Shown here piece after piece: positions 25,283 to 38,084 of a DNA stretch of 64,000 nucleotides. Location of the stretch: assembly GCA_005281725.1 (NCBI GenBank), contig SSBO01000012.1, positions 13,518,946 to 13,582,945 on the forward strand, in the 5' to 3' direction. Each line of letters begins with the position of its first letter. Positions within the stretch are counted from its first letter, which is position 1. The notes beneath the pieces were generated by a model. The model was not told the origin of the DNA. It made no database searches and saw only the letters and a list, made by a program, of their open reading frames with translations. The stretch is from Wuchereria bancrofti. Its lineage: Eukaryota; Nematoda; Chromadorea; Rhabditida; Onchocercidae. The position numbers and the translations under genes were made by a program.

Positions 25283-27440
25283 TTTCCTGCTGAAGTGAAT
25301 GTTTTATCTGGGTCTGTCTGAAAATTCGACTGTTCAAAGATGTATTGTAGTTGGTTGCATCATTTCGTATTTTCAGGACAGAATCACTTTTAATAATTTC
25401 AAGTAATAATTTTGTGTATATTTCGTTTTGTTGTATAAACATGCCGGCTGCTTGTCCTTTCGTTCTTTGACCTCATAGGTTACTTTCATTTGCTGCTGCC
25501 TAAAAACTAGAATTTTGCTGTAGGCCTTTTTAAAGAAGCTAATGACTTCATCATTTTTTATATGTGTCTCCCTATTGTATATGGTTATTGAGAAAATAAG
25601 ACATGCCAGAATTCGACATTTTTCATCTTATCAGTGACTTCTAAACACAGGATTGAATAGATTAGATAATTTTAAGTATTTATTTTTTTGTCTCTATTAC
25701 GTATTTTGAAGAAAACGAGTATGTTGAAAGAAAATTGTGTTTTGCCCTTGGAATTTTTACCTGCTGCTGCCTAAAAGTCAGAAGTTTGGTGTGGGTCTTT
25801 AAGGAAATTATATATTTATTGAAGTCATTGGTTGATTTCTGTTTTACTTATAATGCGGGAAAGTCACTTGAACTTAACAACTTGAATATTTTAAAAGATT
25901 TAGAAGCTCGTTTACATTTTTGTTTTCTTCTGTAGAAGTTGCAATTTGAATTATATTGGTTTAAACAGTACGTTATTATTCCAATAAATAAATAATATTC
26001 TGTTTAAAGTCTAAATCTAATGATAAAAGAATCTTTAATTATTAAAAATTTTTTTTTTTGAATAGATACTTATGAATCGAAGGTGGATTTGAAATTATCG
26101 ATTTTTGGAAATCGATTTAATTGCGACTATTCGTTATTATGTTCCATTTACGCCACATTATATTCATCTATCAAGTCGAACAAACTGAATATAGACACAT
26201 AAATTTTAGCAGTTTGTTAAATAAAATTATTACTTATTTCTTGTTAATATAGTGCTTTAAAATACAGCCGTGCGTAAGATATTTTCCATTTTTTTTTTTT
26301 TTTATTTTTCATTTCTGTACTTTTCAATTTTTCCATTTTTTTTCCGTTTTCTGTTTCTTAGATAAAGCTAACCTTTTTTTGATCTTTTATCGTTGAAACT
26401 AAACATTCAGATTATCATTAACCGTATACCATTTGCATGAATATTTTATGCCAGATAATATAGGACTTACTAATGTAAATATATTGCAATGTAGGGAATG
26501 CTAGGATCATTCAAATATTCAACTAATTTTTAAAGAATTTCAAAAATGAGAATGAATATTCCGAGAATGATGAAGATAAGTGATAATAATTTATAATTGG
26601 CTTATTGCTCTAGTAATGCTCTATTTGCCATTTCTATTAGTGTAAAATGTTAAAAAAAAGAGGTCTGGGAAGATTATTAAATTCTCATCTGTAAAAAAAA
26701 AATAATTGTTTTGCATTTTCTAAAGCAATTAAGAAAAACTTTGAATTTAGTATATGCGAAATATGTGGCACAGGATAATGAAACGTAAAAATATGTTTTA
26801 AAAATTTCTAAATTCTAAAAAATAAATAATTGCTTATCTTACCGGTAGAATAAACAAAGGTATGTATTTTTTATAAGTAAATTTTATATATTTTATATTA
26901 CTCTATCAATAAATTCTCTGGAATTATTCTAAATCAATGTGTGAAATTGTTTAAAATATTTGAAAATCATCGAAATTTATGATAAAAGAAGAAGAAAGTA
27001 TTGAATTCTTTCCAGATCTTTCTTTTTAGATATTTTCTGATCTTTGAAAATATAGGTAGATGATCTTACATTTAGTACTACAAATTGTTTTCTCTCACTC
27101 CATTTTTCATCTAACAAGCTATCTACGAGTAAATTATAAGTTACTTTTGCTGGCTATATTTTTCACTGGATATATAACTTAGGATGTGGGAGGTTTATCC
27201 GAGGATTATAAAATATTAAATATTAATATTTATGAATATGATTATGAAAAACAAAAGTGAATAAGTTATCTATAACTTTATAGTTTATCAGTTTAGATCA
27301 AAATTATTTATTGTTATTAAATGTTGTCTATTTTTAAATTGATTTTATATATGTTTTTCATATTGATCAAAGTCGAATTTTAATCAAATTTTCCTTTCTA
27401 AATTAATTTTAGCAAATTTGTTTTGTTCAATTTTGTTTTA
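25283..27440. other. AT-rich intergenic region between MADF and Aurora genes
   Basis: No gene recognised. A CTGCTGCCTAAAA-containing stretch at about 25491-25530 recurs in diverged form at about 25760-25800, an old local direct duplication. Long T- and A-runs fill 26280-26350 and 26690-26705. The last few hundred bases should include the Aurora promoter. Confidence 0.5.
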
Positions 27441-27441
27441 G
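27430..27441 (+). promoter_or_regulatory. Candidate trans-splice acceptor for Aurora kinase gene
   Basis: ATTTTGTTTTAG ends at 27441, seven bases before the ATG at 27449. No coding exon upstream; fits a spliced-leader acceptor. Confidence 0.5.
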
Positions 27442-27448
27442 GAATTCC

Positions 27449-29889
27449 ATGGATAAACAATCAACAAGTACTGTCGATAGTACTACTACTACTACTGCCA
27501 CTACTACCACTACGGTTGCTACTACTACTACTACTACCGCCACTAATTTGCTTTATACTATTAGTAATGTAAGACCAAATATTCGTCAATGGTCATTGGA
27601 TGATTTTGAAATTGGTCGAGCATTGGGTAAGGGTAGATTTGGGAATGTGTATTTGGCTCGAGAAATTGAATCAAAATTTGTAGTTGCTCTTAAAGTTGTA
27701 TACAAATCACAATTGGAGCAAAATAATTTGAGACGACAATTACGACGCGAAATTGAAATTCAATATCATTTGAGGTAGGTATTTTAAGGTAAATTTGATA
27801 TTTCACATCATTCATGGGAGTATTTGTGGTATATTACTGCTGTATTGTTAATGTTTCAATTTTGTTCGAACAATGATGACAAGGAGTGAGAATTATGCAA
27901 AGATATTTCAATGTGTGCTTAGTTTTTTTTTTCTAATAAAAATTTTTAAATTAAAAATTGATACTAAGAACTTGTCGATGCGGGCATGCATGTGATGATA
28001 TTTTATGTATGAATTTTATGTATGAATGCATGAAAATTTCTCTTTACTCTCAATTATTTATCTTAGAATTGAAGAAATCTTTAAATTTAAATTCAGACAT
28101 CCCAATATTCTTCGCTTATATGGTTATTTTCACGACGATGATCGCGTTTATTTGGTGTTAGAATTTGCGCCTAAGGGAAATCTCTTTCAACATCTTCAAG
28201 TGGTATCGATGGATTATTTGAAGTTTAACCTATTCTTGTATATATCTTCAAAAAATGAGAAATTTGATAGATTATGTTCAGTAATTATTTTATAATTGAT
28301 AAAATTGTATAAAATTCATTTTATTTTATTGGGAAATAGAAATTCCATTTAGATGAAAACATTTCCACCTGAATTAGCTGCTAAATATATGTATCAGTTG
28401 GCATCAGCTATGGAATATTGTCAACAAAAGAAAGTGTTACATCGGGATTTGAAACCTGAAAATGTTTTAATTAGTGCAAGAAATAATTTGAAAATATCAG
28501 ATTTTGGATGGTCAGTACATGAACCATCATCAAGGTATCTATACTTATTATACATATATAATTAGTTGTATTCTCGAATATTACTTTATTAACATCAAAA
28601 TTTTCAGTTATTTTAATATTTTCCAGTTCCTAGTTTTCAAGCGTTAACAGTTAATTTCTCATTGAGAAATGTGTTTTCACGAAGAAAAAATTTTCTAACG
28701 AAAAAAATTTGTTTAATTTATGTCATTGGATGTTATCTTTTGAAGATATTATCAAAATCATTATATTTTATGAAACCGTTTAAAAAACATTTTTTTTTTG
28801 TCCTTTTGTTATTGTTGTTGTTTAGAAGGAATACTGTATGCGGTACACTGGATTATTTGGCACCCGAAATGGCACCTGAAAAAACGCATGATTCTAAAGT
28901 TGATAATTGGTCATTGGGTGTTATGCTATATGAATTTTTAGTTGGTAAACCTGCATTTGAAGCCGTGGTAATAAATATTTGTTTTTACCATACTATCATG
29001 CTACTATGTATGAAATTAATCTATACCATATTGAATTTATCTAAAGGTTACTGATAAATTTAATTGTGAAATGATAATTTTAAAAGGATTGTAGATATTG
29101 TGGTTCTCAAATATTGTAACATTAAAATCATATTAAGGAAATCCTACTGATTTTACCTCTAATCAGTTTACCATCCATGCACATCAATTGTATTGATTTT
29201 TTAGAAATTTTTACTAGAAATTTTAGGTAGAAATTTTTTTTTATTTTTTTCTTTTTCTATCCTTAAATATTTCAGACAGCGGAACTTACCTTAATCAATA
29301 TTCACAATTGTAGATATACAATACCGGATAGTGTACCAAATGGTGCAAAAGATCTCATATCACGCGTTTGTTTTTATTTATTTATTTTTTATACAATTTG
29401 TGTAAATACATTACTTAATATTTCATGATTAATTTTTGATGATTTGATAAATGAGAAATTATGCAAATTTAAGATGCTAAATTAAAATCTAATTTTACAT
29501 TTCAATATGTTGCATTTCTAAGTAAAAAAGAAAAAAGAAGAATGTTAAAAAATTCTACAATAATATGCTGAAAATTTTGATTTTTCAGAGAAACAATTTT
29601 CAGAGAAGCAGTAATTCAGAAAAATAATGAAATATTTAAAAAGAGGAGAGCAAAAATTGAACCCTTTAGAAGTTATTAATAGCAGCATGAAATGATTGTG
29701 AAATATCTTGTAATAATGATTTTGTAATTTTTTTTGCTCGAGAAATACTTTCTTTTTTTTAATACTCAATTAAATTTTTAGCTTCTTCAAAAGGATCCTA
29801 TGAAACGTTTGCCGTTAGCGGACGTCTTGAAGCATCCTTGGATTCAAGAAATGACTGCAAAAGATAGCAATGAAAAATGTGAATATTAA
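27449..29889 (+). CDS. Aurora-type mitotic serine/threonine kinase (B-like)
   Basis: Six exons: 27449-27774, 28097-28199, 28353-28534, 28826-28967, 29276-29365 and 29782-29889, giving 316 residues. Aurora kinases drive chromosome alignment, segregation and cytokinesis. A Thr-rich N-terminus (residues 7-32, encoded by an ACT/ACC tract) precedes the catalytic domain. Landmarks are the Gly loop [11 protein letters not shown] (60-70), VALK with catalytic Lys82, HRDLKPEN (173-180), DFGWS (193-197), and the Aurora T-loop RRNTVCGT with Thr207. The C-terminal lobe ends LKHPWI. Two departures from the usual Aurora pattern are DYLAPEM in place of DYLPPEM, and VDNWSLG in place of VDLWSLG. The short N-terminus and [21 protein letters not shown] favour the B subgroup (air-2 type), but A versus B cannot be settled by eye. 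For exon 4 the GTAATA donor was chosen because it restores family length. All catalytic residues are present. Confidence 0.88.
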
Positions 29890-31702
29890 GTAATTGGAGG
29901 AAAAAAGGAAATTGTTGATTGAAAATGAGCAAATTTGTTACATCAATTTTTTTTTTCGCTACTTTTTAGGAAATTAATTAAAAATGGAATACTTATGCAT
30001 ACATACGAATATTTTAAATTGCGTTATAGAACTGAGAGTAAGCGAGAAAAAAAATTCTTTCATTATATTTAGATTGAAAAAATCAAAAAGGAGAAATGGA
30101 AAATGAGAAAAGATTATTTTCATTTCAATTTCATTCAAGAAAAAAAATCCAGCTAGTTATTTCAGTATTGCATTATTTATGCTATTTATATTTGATCTAT
30201 TAATTGCGTATCGTTTGTTTACTTTGAAAAAATTGAATTTATTTAATTTCACTTGATTTTTCCCTTTTTTGTATTAATTATATGAAATTTTAAAATATGT
30301 TGCATATTCCTTAGGTCTAAATTATATGAAATGAAAAGTTATTTTAGGATTATATCATACAATCTGATAAATTGATCATTCCATTTGTAAACTTTCGAAA
30401 TGTTTGAAGATAATTTTTGGAATTTGCTGCATGTAAGGTATCAAAGAATACGAAATGTTATTAGCTAAACTTTTTATTTGAAGAATTTCAACAAAAACAA
30501 AAAAAAAAGGGGGGGAATGAAAAAAGGAAATAAATCGAATCAAACGAGGGAATATGAAAGTTAAAAGATATTAATTTACGATTGTTCTTTTTAAAATGAT
30601 ATTCATAATACTTTAATCATATCACTTGATATACTTGATATTTTGATCGTATTAATAAAAGGATAATGATGATAAGCATGATATTTTCATTATATTGATA
30701 AGAAGATCATGGTGATATATTTGTTGCAAATGCTTTTTCTTTTTTTTTAACTATATTTCAGTCCACAAATAATGATTTAACATTAATAATAACAGTTTTG
30801 GAAGTATCATGAAGGAAAATAAAAAGGTGTATTTTTCCAGATGAATTTCGTATGATTTTAAAATTCGAAAGAGCAATGATTTAGAATATTTTTTATGTAA
30901 TGATGTGGTAATCATTTTAATTATCGTCTTTTTCTTTTTAATTCGGATTGTCTTCATGCCGTATATATGTTTTGAATAGTAAATTTTTAATTTCAATTTT
31001 TCTCTTGAAGAAGAGAAAGATGCTGTCATTGCTTATTATCATCAATTCATTTTATTTTATTTCATTCGTTTAACTATTCATTCACTCATTCATTCATTCA
31101 TTTTATATTCCTTTCCTTTGTGTACCGTTATGAGAATTAAACATAGGCAAATTATTTCCGCTCAATTTTCCGCTTCCTTCATTGTATTATATCATTTTTG
31201 GACAAAAAGAATTGAGAGGGAGCGAGAGGGGGAGGGAGAGAGAGACAGGAAAAAAAAGATTTGGTATACAAAAGGAAAATGGGACCTTTTTTCGTTTCTC
31301 TTCTATACTTCAAAAATTATCCGTTTTTCATCTCTTTCTTTCCTCTTTTTTTTTTCGGAAATTTTTGAATTGGTAGGATTTAAAAGAGAAAAAGAAAGAA
31401 AGAAAAGGAAGCCATTTTGATATGTTAGTATTATTCTTCCCTTTTTTTACCATAATTGGCCTTATTTCCAAGGTTTTCTTACCTTTCCTTTTTTTTTCCC
31501 ATCCTTAAAACTCTTCTTTGATCTCTTTATGACAGCCGGCTCAATTATCAGATGAATGATGATAATAATGAATGATTGATGATGAAAATAGGCGATATGA
31601 AAGGATGATTATTGTAAGATGAAAAGATAAGTTCAAAGGATTTATTATTGTAGAATGAAATAATTGTATATTCATTGATGAATGATGGAATTATTTGAAA
31701 CT
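29890..31702. other. Intergenic downstream of Aurora gene, start of gene desert
   Basis: AT-rich DNA with the Aurora 3' UTR at its start. It shows a GATA/TGAT-rich stretch (about 30590-30720 and 31545-31680), an (ATTC)n tract at about 31072-31100, and a purine-rich GAGAGGGAG tract at about 31213-31260. No gene recognised. Confidence 0.5.
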
Positions 31703-32795
31703 TTAAAAAGGAATTTATTTGAAATGGATATCGAAGGAAAATTCTTCTAATCAATTTGCTAGATAACTGGCAAAAAAACTGCATTAATTATCGTGAATGA
31801 TAAAAGATAAACAGAGAAAATGAAATGCACAGTAATTTGAAAATTATTAAATGAGGAAATACACAGTGATCATAATTTCCAAAAGATTTTTTTTGCTTCT
31901 CAAATTTAAATATATTGAAACTTAAACTTCACTAAGATATCTTGCGAAATGATAATTACTGCCAAGCAAAAAGAAAAAGCCATTAATTTCAGTAAATAAT
32001 TTTAACTTTAATTGTATCAAGTGTATCATAATTAGCAAATCCAAAAAAAAGAAAGTGCATATAGCGTATATTATATTACAATATTATTTGCATATTGCAA
32101 TAATTTACTTCTTTTCTTAAGTACTAAAAAATTTTTTTAACACAAATATGAATAACAATTAACAACAATCACGTATATTTGAATGTTCAACGTGATCATA
32201 CGAATATATTAATAAATTGTAGTAAGAAATGAAATATTACTTGTATTATGATTTTATCCTATAAGATACGAATTAGCATTTAATAATGTCAATATATTGC
32301 AAAAAAAGTCGACTTTAATTAAGTTTTGCAAGAAAAAAGAAAATTTCAGTTTTGATCAAAATCCATAATGTATTTACAAAATTTTTGCTGAATTTATAAA
32401 ATTTAAAATTATTTATTTCGTATGATATGCCATCTAGTAGAGATATTTTAGTTGAAATAAAAGTTTTCCAATTTTATGTATGAGTCCACAAAGTCAAATT
32501 AATTAAATTCTTCAATTGAACTAACTTCATTAACCAAACACTTTCTTTTTTCTAATTTAATAAAAATTTGCTTTCTTATCACTTAATGTTAAGCAATTTC
32601 ATTTATAAATTTTTAAATTAGTTATTCAGTTCTATGCCGAAAAATTTTTTTCTAGATACAAATTTATCTATGATTAAAAATTATCATTACAAAATGTAAT
32701 CCCATAGTATATTCCATACACTTTTTTTAAAATAAATTATCATTTTATTAATAATTCAATCTTCTTTAGCGCTTAATATTTAAGCATTCTTTATA

Positions 32796-32870
32796 CAATA
32801 AGATATCAGAAGCATTTGCCATACAATAAGATACCAGAAGCATTTATCATACAATAAGGTGCCGAAATAG
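32796..32870 (+). repeat. 28-bp minisatellite, three units
   Basis: The unit ATACAATAAGATACCAGAAG plus eight more bases is repeated about three times here, but only about twice at the matching place in copy 2 (43163-43207). Confidence 0.6.
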
Positions 32871-34130
32871 TTTCCCACAATTTTTAATCGATCGTTCAGT
32901 TTTTACCACACACAATATACATTAGTAAAAAAAAACTTTAAAAAAAACTCCGAACCTTTTTTTGTATTCAAAATCTCTTCCGCTTAGTTTCATTTTATGC
33001 CAATTTTATAACTCTTTCTTTTTTCTTTTTTTAAATGATAGCATTGTCAAATTACAAAAAAAAAAAGGAATGAAAAAGAAAATAATTGAAAAATTAATAA
33101 ATTGTTGATATATTGTAATAGTTTATTTTTAATTAATACAAAAATTGTTAGTTTAATTAAACGTAAGACAAATTTTTAAGCCAATATTTTGCCTTTTTTT
33201 GTATTATTTCTTAATAAATTTTTATTTCTCTGTCTTAAAACTAACTTTCGTCAATTTTTATTTAATTTCAATTGTTTATTGTAAAAGTAATTTGTTCTTT
33301 CCTTTTTTTATTCTGTTTTTTTGGCTACAAATAAATATATTAGAAAGTTTAATTCAATAAGTTATCTGAAATTAGTATCTTTAAAATGACTTAAATATGG
33401 TTATTTCAGTCCTTTGGATGTTTAAAATATTAGTCTTGCCTAGTTAATTTCGAGGACATTTTTCATTCTGTTTATTCACTATTCAATCTTTTGCTGTATT
33501 TTTGTTATTAAATTGTTAATCAAATTATATTGGCCAGAAAATTCTCGAACAAATTTATCAATCAAATAGACAAAAACACCAATGAATTGCATAATAATAG
33601 AAATTCTCGAATTTAGAAATGAAAATTTGTCTGAAAAAATTGAACCATATAATTTGAAATGGTTAGAAATATTCAAATTAATCGTTTAAAGTTAGTAACT
33701 GTACCAAATTGAAATGATAATATTGAGTATTTTAAATAATTCACATTATATTATTATTGTTCTCAAAATTATATATTTATTATTGTAATCATAAAATTTT
33801 CATATGTCATTCATTTGCATAACTATCTTGTTCTTTTGAAACTTTTTAATACTAAATTTTTAACTGATAATTTTATTTAATAACTAAATGCATAGAAATA
33901 TAATTGTAAAATAAAAGTTTATTTAGTCAAATCATTTAATTTTTTTTTCTTATTTATTTTACAACCATATTTTTACTGTTAAAATTTCATTCTTTTATTT
34001 TTCTTTTCTTTTTTTTCCATTCATTTCTTTTTCCCCTTTAAAAATTTATTCCATAATTTATGAAATTATAATTGAATATAATGGCAGATTTTGAAAATAA
34101 GATGAAAATAAAATTATTGTTTACATGAAA

Positions 34131-34310
34131 AATTAGCCTTTAGCATTAGTCAATTAGATATGAATGTATAAATTGAGTGGCAGCAACATGTGTGATGTTG
34201 ATTATGTGGTTTCAGTAATCGTATTACTACTTACCATCTCAATTTAATTTTATCTCATTTGTCATCAATTCTCTTTCACTTCTTCCAATCCCTACATCTC
34301 TCTTTGTTCA
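34131..34310. other. Conserved island A of the duplication
   Basis: Almost identical to about 45068-45250, while flanks differ by many indels. Stop codons in all frames make a protein exon unlikely. Nature unknown; possibly regulatory or a non-coding RNA. Confidence 0.4.
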
Positions 34311-34819
34311 CTGTTATTTTAATTTGTCATTTATTTACATATTCTTTTTTTTCATTTAATTACTATTTATTCAAAATTATAAAATTATTTATGTCATTTT
34401 TCAAGCAAAAAAAGGGGAAGCATTGAAATATAATTTGACGGATAATATTTAATAAAATAAAAATTTTTATAAATGAATAATTTTCAGCAATTCAGTAGTA
34501 TAATTTTTTAAATAATGTTTGTTTAAAAAGCAAAAAAAGAACAAAATTTTTTATAATTTAAAGAAGGAAAAAAGAAAGGCAAAGATTAAGGTTAGCATTA
34601 AGGTGAGTATTTGATTTTCAATGTTTATTTTTTTTTCTTTTATATTTTTAATTTTTAGCACTTATATTTATAGTCTTTCAAATTTTAGTTCAATCTTTTT
34701 CTTTTTTTTTGACTTTCCATTTGCAATGTAACCAAACTATGATGATAATTTATGAGATAATTTATTCTTTTATATCAATTGATAATGCTCATATGAGCAA
34801 AGCAAAGAAAAGAAAAAAT

Positions 34820-34970
34820 TTTACGATCGCAAACAATATGATATTGAACAGCACTGAAGAAAATTTGATGATATCCATTGATGAAAGAGACGATCGACCT
34901 TATCTCAACAAATCTTTATGCTATCATAAATTTTTACAACACCTTGGGAAATGAGAAATTTTGTTAAATC
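34820..34970 (+). other. Conserved island B of the duplication
   Basis: Nearly identical to about 45732-45890. It contains a 38-codon frame (ATG 34840 to TGA 34952-34954) that is open in both copies with two amino-acid differences. The longer upstream frame of copy 1 is broken by a frameshift in copy 2, so coding status is doubtful. Confidence 0.35.
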
Positions 34971-35439
34971 AAAGGTAGATTAACAGGGAAAATTTTATTA
35001 ATTAAAGAAGAAAAGGAAAGAAAGAAAATCATAGCTATTATATATACATATATTTTGATTGATTGATTGATTGATTCCTAATCTGAAAAAAATAGGAAAA
35101 TAATGTTAGTTCTGGATTTTTTTTTGATGTCCTGATAGTTTTATATCACTTTTAAAATACAAAATTTTCCAATTGATGATATTTCTTGATGTAATTTAAA
35201 CTTTATAGTATATTGCAATTTTTTCGTTTCTTTTTTATTCAGTCCTGTTTCTTCAAACAGTTGTTAATTTTTTGTTAATTTCAACATTTTTTAAAAAGAA
35301 GTAAAGAAAAAAATTTCTCCCTCTTTTCAAAACAAATAAGTGATGAGTGAAATAAAAAAAAAATCGAAAGACAGAGAGGAAGAGTAAAAGACAGAAAAAG
35401 AAAAATTGAGATACTTAAGGAAAATTTGTATACGGTTAA

Positions 35440-35580
35440 GAATGATTAGTGTTTGTGTATAATGTATATATGAATGTAATTTGATCTAATCTGCAAACGA
35501 TATGTATGCATATGAAGAGGTACCGGAATGGTTATACCGGTGAGAAAATGGTAGTAAAGGTAGTACTAATAACGGTACCA
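35440..35580. other. Conserved island C with ACCGG/CCGGT inverted repeat
   Basis: Matches about 46020-46165 almost perfectly. It includes GAGGTACCGG...ATACCGGTGAG, a short inverted repeat with a 10-base spacer. In copy 1 only, it is followed by GTAGTAC...GTACTAC arms at about 35555-35591. Confidence 0.35.
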
Positions 35581-35697
35581 TTACGTACTACTTATGTTCG
35601 ACAACATAATTGTCACTCTTTATGGTATACAGTAGTAATCTAATATGGAAACAGTGAAGATTAATGGTGGAGATTATATTTTCCAACTGATGCATTA

Positions 35698-35765
35698 TAA
35701 AAGGTAGCTTATTGATTAATGATAACTCTTACAAGACAGCTTATTAAGTGATGATAACTCTCAAA
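35698..35765 (+). repeat. Short tandem repeat, about two units
   Basis: Units of the type AGGTAGCTTATTGATTAATG plus a GATAACTCTT tail. It is expanded to about four or five units at the matching place in copy 2 (46255-46440). Confidence 0.55.
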
Positions 35766-36288
35766 TAAAAAGTAGTTAATACCAGTAGATAATCATATAA
35801 TTTATACCCAGCGATAATAATGATTATTATTGATAATCAAATAGTTTACATCAGATGATGATTAAAATTTAATCGCTTCATGATTAGAAGGAGATTATAC
35901 TAATTATGGAATAATTGCGCCAAGAAACATTTACGGAATTGAAAAGTTCATTTAAAAATGTTTCATCATTTTGAGATTCAAGCAATTTCCAATTGTTTAT
36001 CATTTGCAATTAATAAGTAAAACGGGAAACGAAATTAAAATTGTTAAACAAATTAATGAATGAGTAAATGTAAGCTAATTTTTTCAAATCTTTTGTTTTT
36101 TTTCCACATATCATTCTCGATAAATGATAGAAGAAAAAAAAAGATTAAAAAGTGTATATAAAAAAGTTTTCTTTTGTGAAATTTAATTTAACATCAAATC
36201 ATTAAGCGATTAATTAAATTAATTCAGTCATTCTGTCTTCCTTACCAGAAATTTTTAGATTAAATAATCAAATTTAACATTAATTATC

Positions 36289-36420
36289 ATGTTACGCGTG
36301 AATAATGATCGAATTTCTGCCGGAAACTTTACGATCAAATTAGCAAATTTGAATTTATTGCCCATAACTCTCATTCTGTCTTGGTAAAATTTGTTACCAA
36401 ACATAATGTAAAATTGAGCA
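36289..36420. other. Conserved island D of the duplication
   Basis: Nearly identical to about 47050-47185. Begins near TTACGCGTGAATAATGATCG. Function unknown. Confidence 0.35.
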
Positions 36421-36793
36421 AATGATGAATTTACAATGTTTATTAGAAGACATTACTTCTATCTTTCTCTTTTCTCATTGTAACTTTCTTTTTTGTCTTT
36501 CCTCCTTGTCTATCACTTTTTCCTCTTAGTGCTCCAATTTTTCCATCTATTCTCTTCCTTTCTCCTTTTTTTTGTCACCCTTTTTCTTTTCTATCCATCT
36601 TTTGTCCTCATTTTTCTTTCTTTTTTTTTTTTTGACTTTATCTTTTTGAGCCAAATTGTTCTTTGAATAATTGCGCATTGTGTTTCTCTCTCCCTTTTTA
36701 TACCAAACTAATGAGATATTGTTACCAAAGATAGTAGAATAATAATAGTAGTAGTAACAATAAAAGGGATTTTGAAGTGATTTAAGGGGAAAA

Positions 36794-36988
36794 ATGTTGG
36801 GTAAAAGAGGTAAAATGATGGTAAAAGTGTGTACAGACACATACACAGATGTGTATATATTGAAGGCTTATTTTGGCCAAGTGGGAAGAGAAGGGTGTAA
36901 ATTGAATAAATGCAACAGGCTGAAGCGCACTTCCGCCTTGCTTTGCGCTTTTTACTTCTTCATCTTCCCTCCTTCCTCTTTCACTTAA
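36794..36988 (+). other. Conserved island E with small open frame
   Basis: ATG at 36794 opens a 64-codon frame ending in TAA. The same frame opens at 47573 in copy 2, and about the first 54 residues are identical. The two base differences seen in that part (GGC/GGA and GCT/GCC) are silent. An in-frame 3-base indel follows. No known motif, no start context that decides the matter, and a partly conserved antisense frame also exists. It could be a small protein or a conserved non-coding element. Confidence 0.3.
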
Positions 36989-37533
36989 ATAAATTCAAAG
37001 TCAATCATCGATCAATGATTATGATTGTGGTAATTACACGATTTTAATACTTTAATATTGGAATTATGACATAATTTTCAATATACTTACAAAAGATTGT
37101 AATTAAATTGATATAATAAAAATTGAAAGTTCATAAAAACTGTAACTAAATCTTTTGAAGAATAAATTTAATTGATGTAAATTAATCGGTGATTTCAATT
37201 TCTTCTATACTTTATTCCATATGATTTGGCAATTCACATGTCGTTCCATTGCAATACAGTTTGATAAAATATAGGGGGAAACCGGAAAGCATCTTACTGA
37301 AACTTTATAAAATATAAAGGAAGACCGGAAAGCAAAAAGATTTCATCAGATAAATTAATAACTGTTTTTTGCTTCATCATTAATTTTTTGCTTCTCATAC
37401 AATATATTTACTATTTCCTCAGAGTAATCATTCACTTTGCCTAATTAACAATATTGATAATTATCCGAGATTAATTAGAGAATAACAAATTATCAACCAA
37501 TATTAATTAAGGATTTCCTTTTTCCTCTCTTTT

Positions 37534-37558
37534 TCTCTCTCTCTCTCTCTCTCTCTCT
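37534..37558. repeat. (CT)n microsatellite
   Basis: A pure CT run within a larger pyrimidine tract, largely lost at the matching place in copy 2 (about 48330-48345). Confidence 0.8.
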
Positions 37559-38084
37559 ATAACAATAACAATTGAAAATATTCATTTATAGAATGAAGAA
37601 AAGAAATTTCTATATGAGTTAGTAAAATACATTAAAAACACTTAACTTAAAATTTTCACACATATTACCAATGCAATAGAATGATTTCAAAAAAAAGAGA
37701 AAGAAAAGAAAAAAATTTTTTAAATAAAATTTGTTTTAAATCTTAACAAATTTTTTTATTTCTAATTTTTTTTCATGTTAAATTACATCATTTTCCTCTT
37801 TTTTCTCTCTCTTTTCCTTTCTGAATTCTTTTTATAAAACTAAATTTCCAAAATAATTAATAATTCCATTCTTTATTTGTCCCGTTGGAAAAATTATTTT
37901 TAAATAGAAGCATTTGAATGGGAAGCAAAAACCGGAAATGGATTTAAATACATTTTCCCCAAAATGTAAGTTGTAAATTGGAGAATTGATTACGATATAT
38001 AAAATTTTGTTTAGCAAACATAAATATATATATATATGCTTTTATGCCAATTTAATGGATCAATGAATTCAATTAATATTAACA

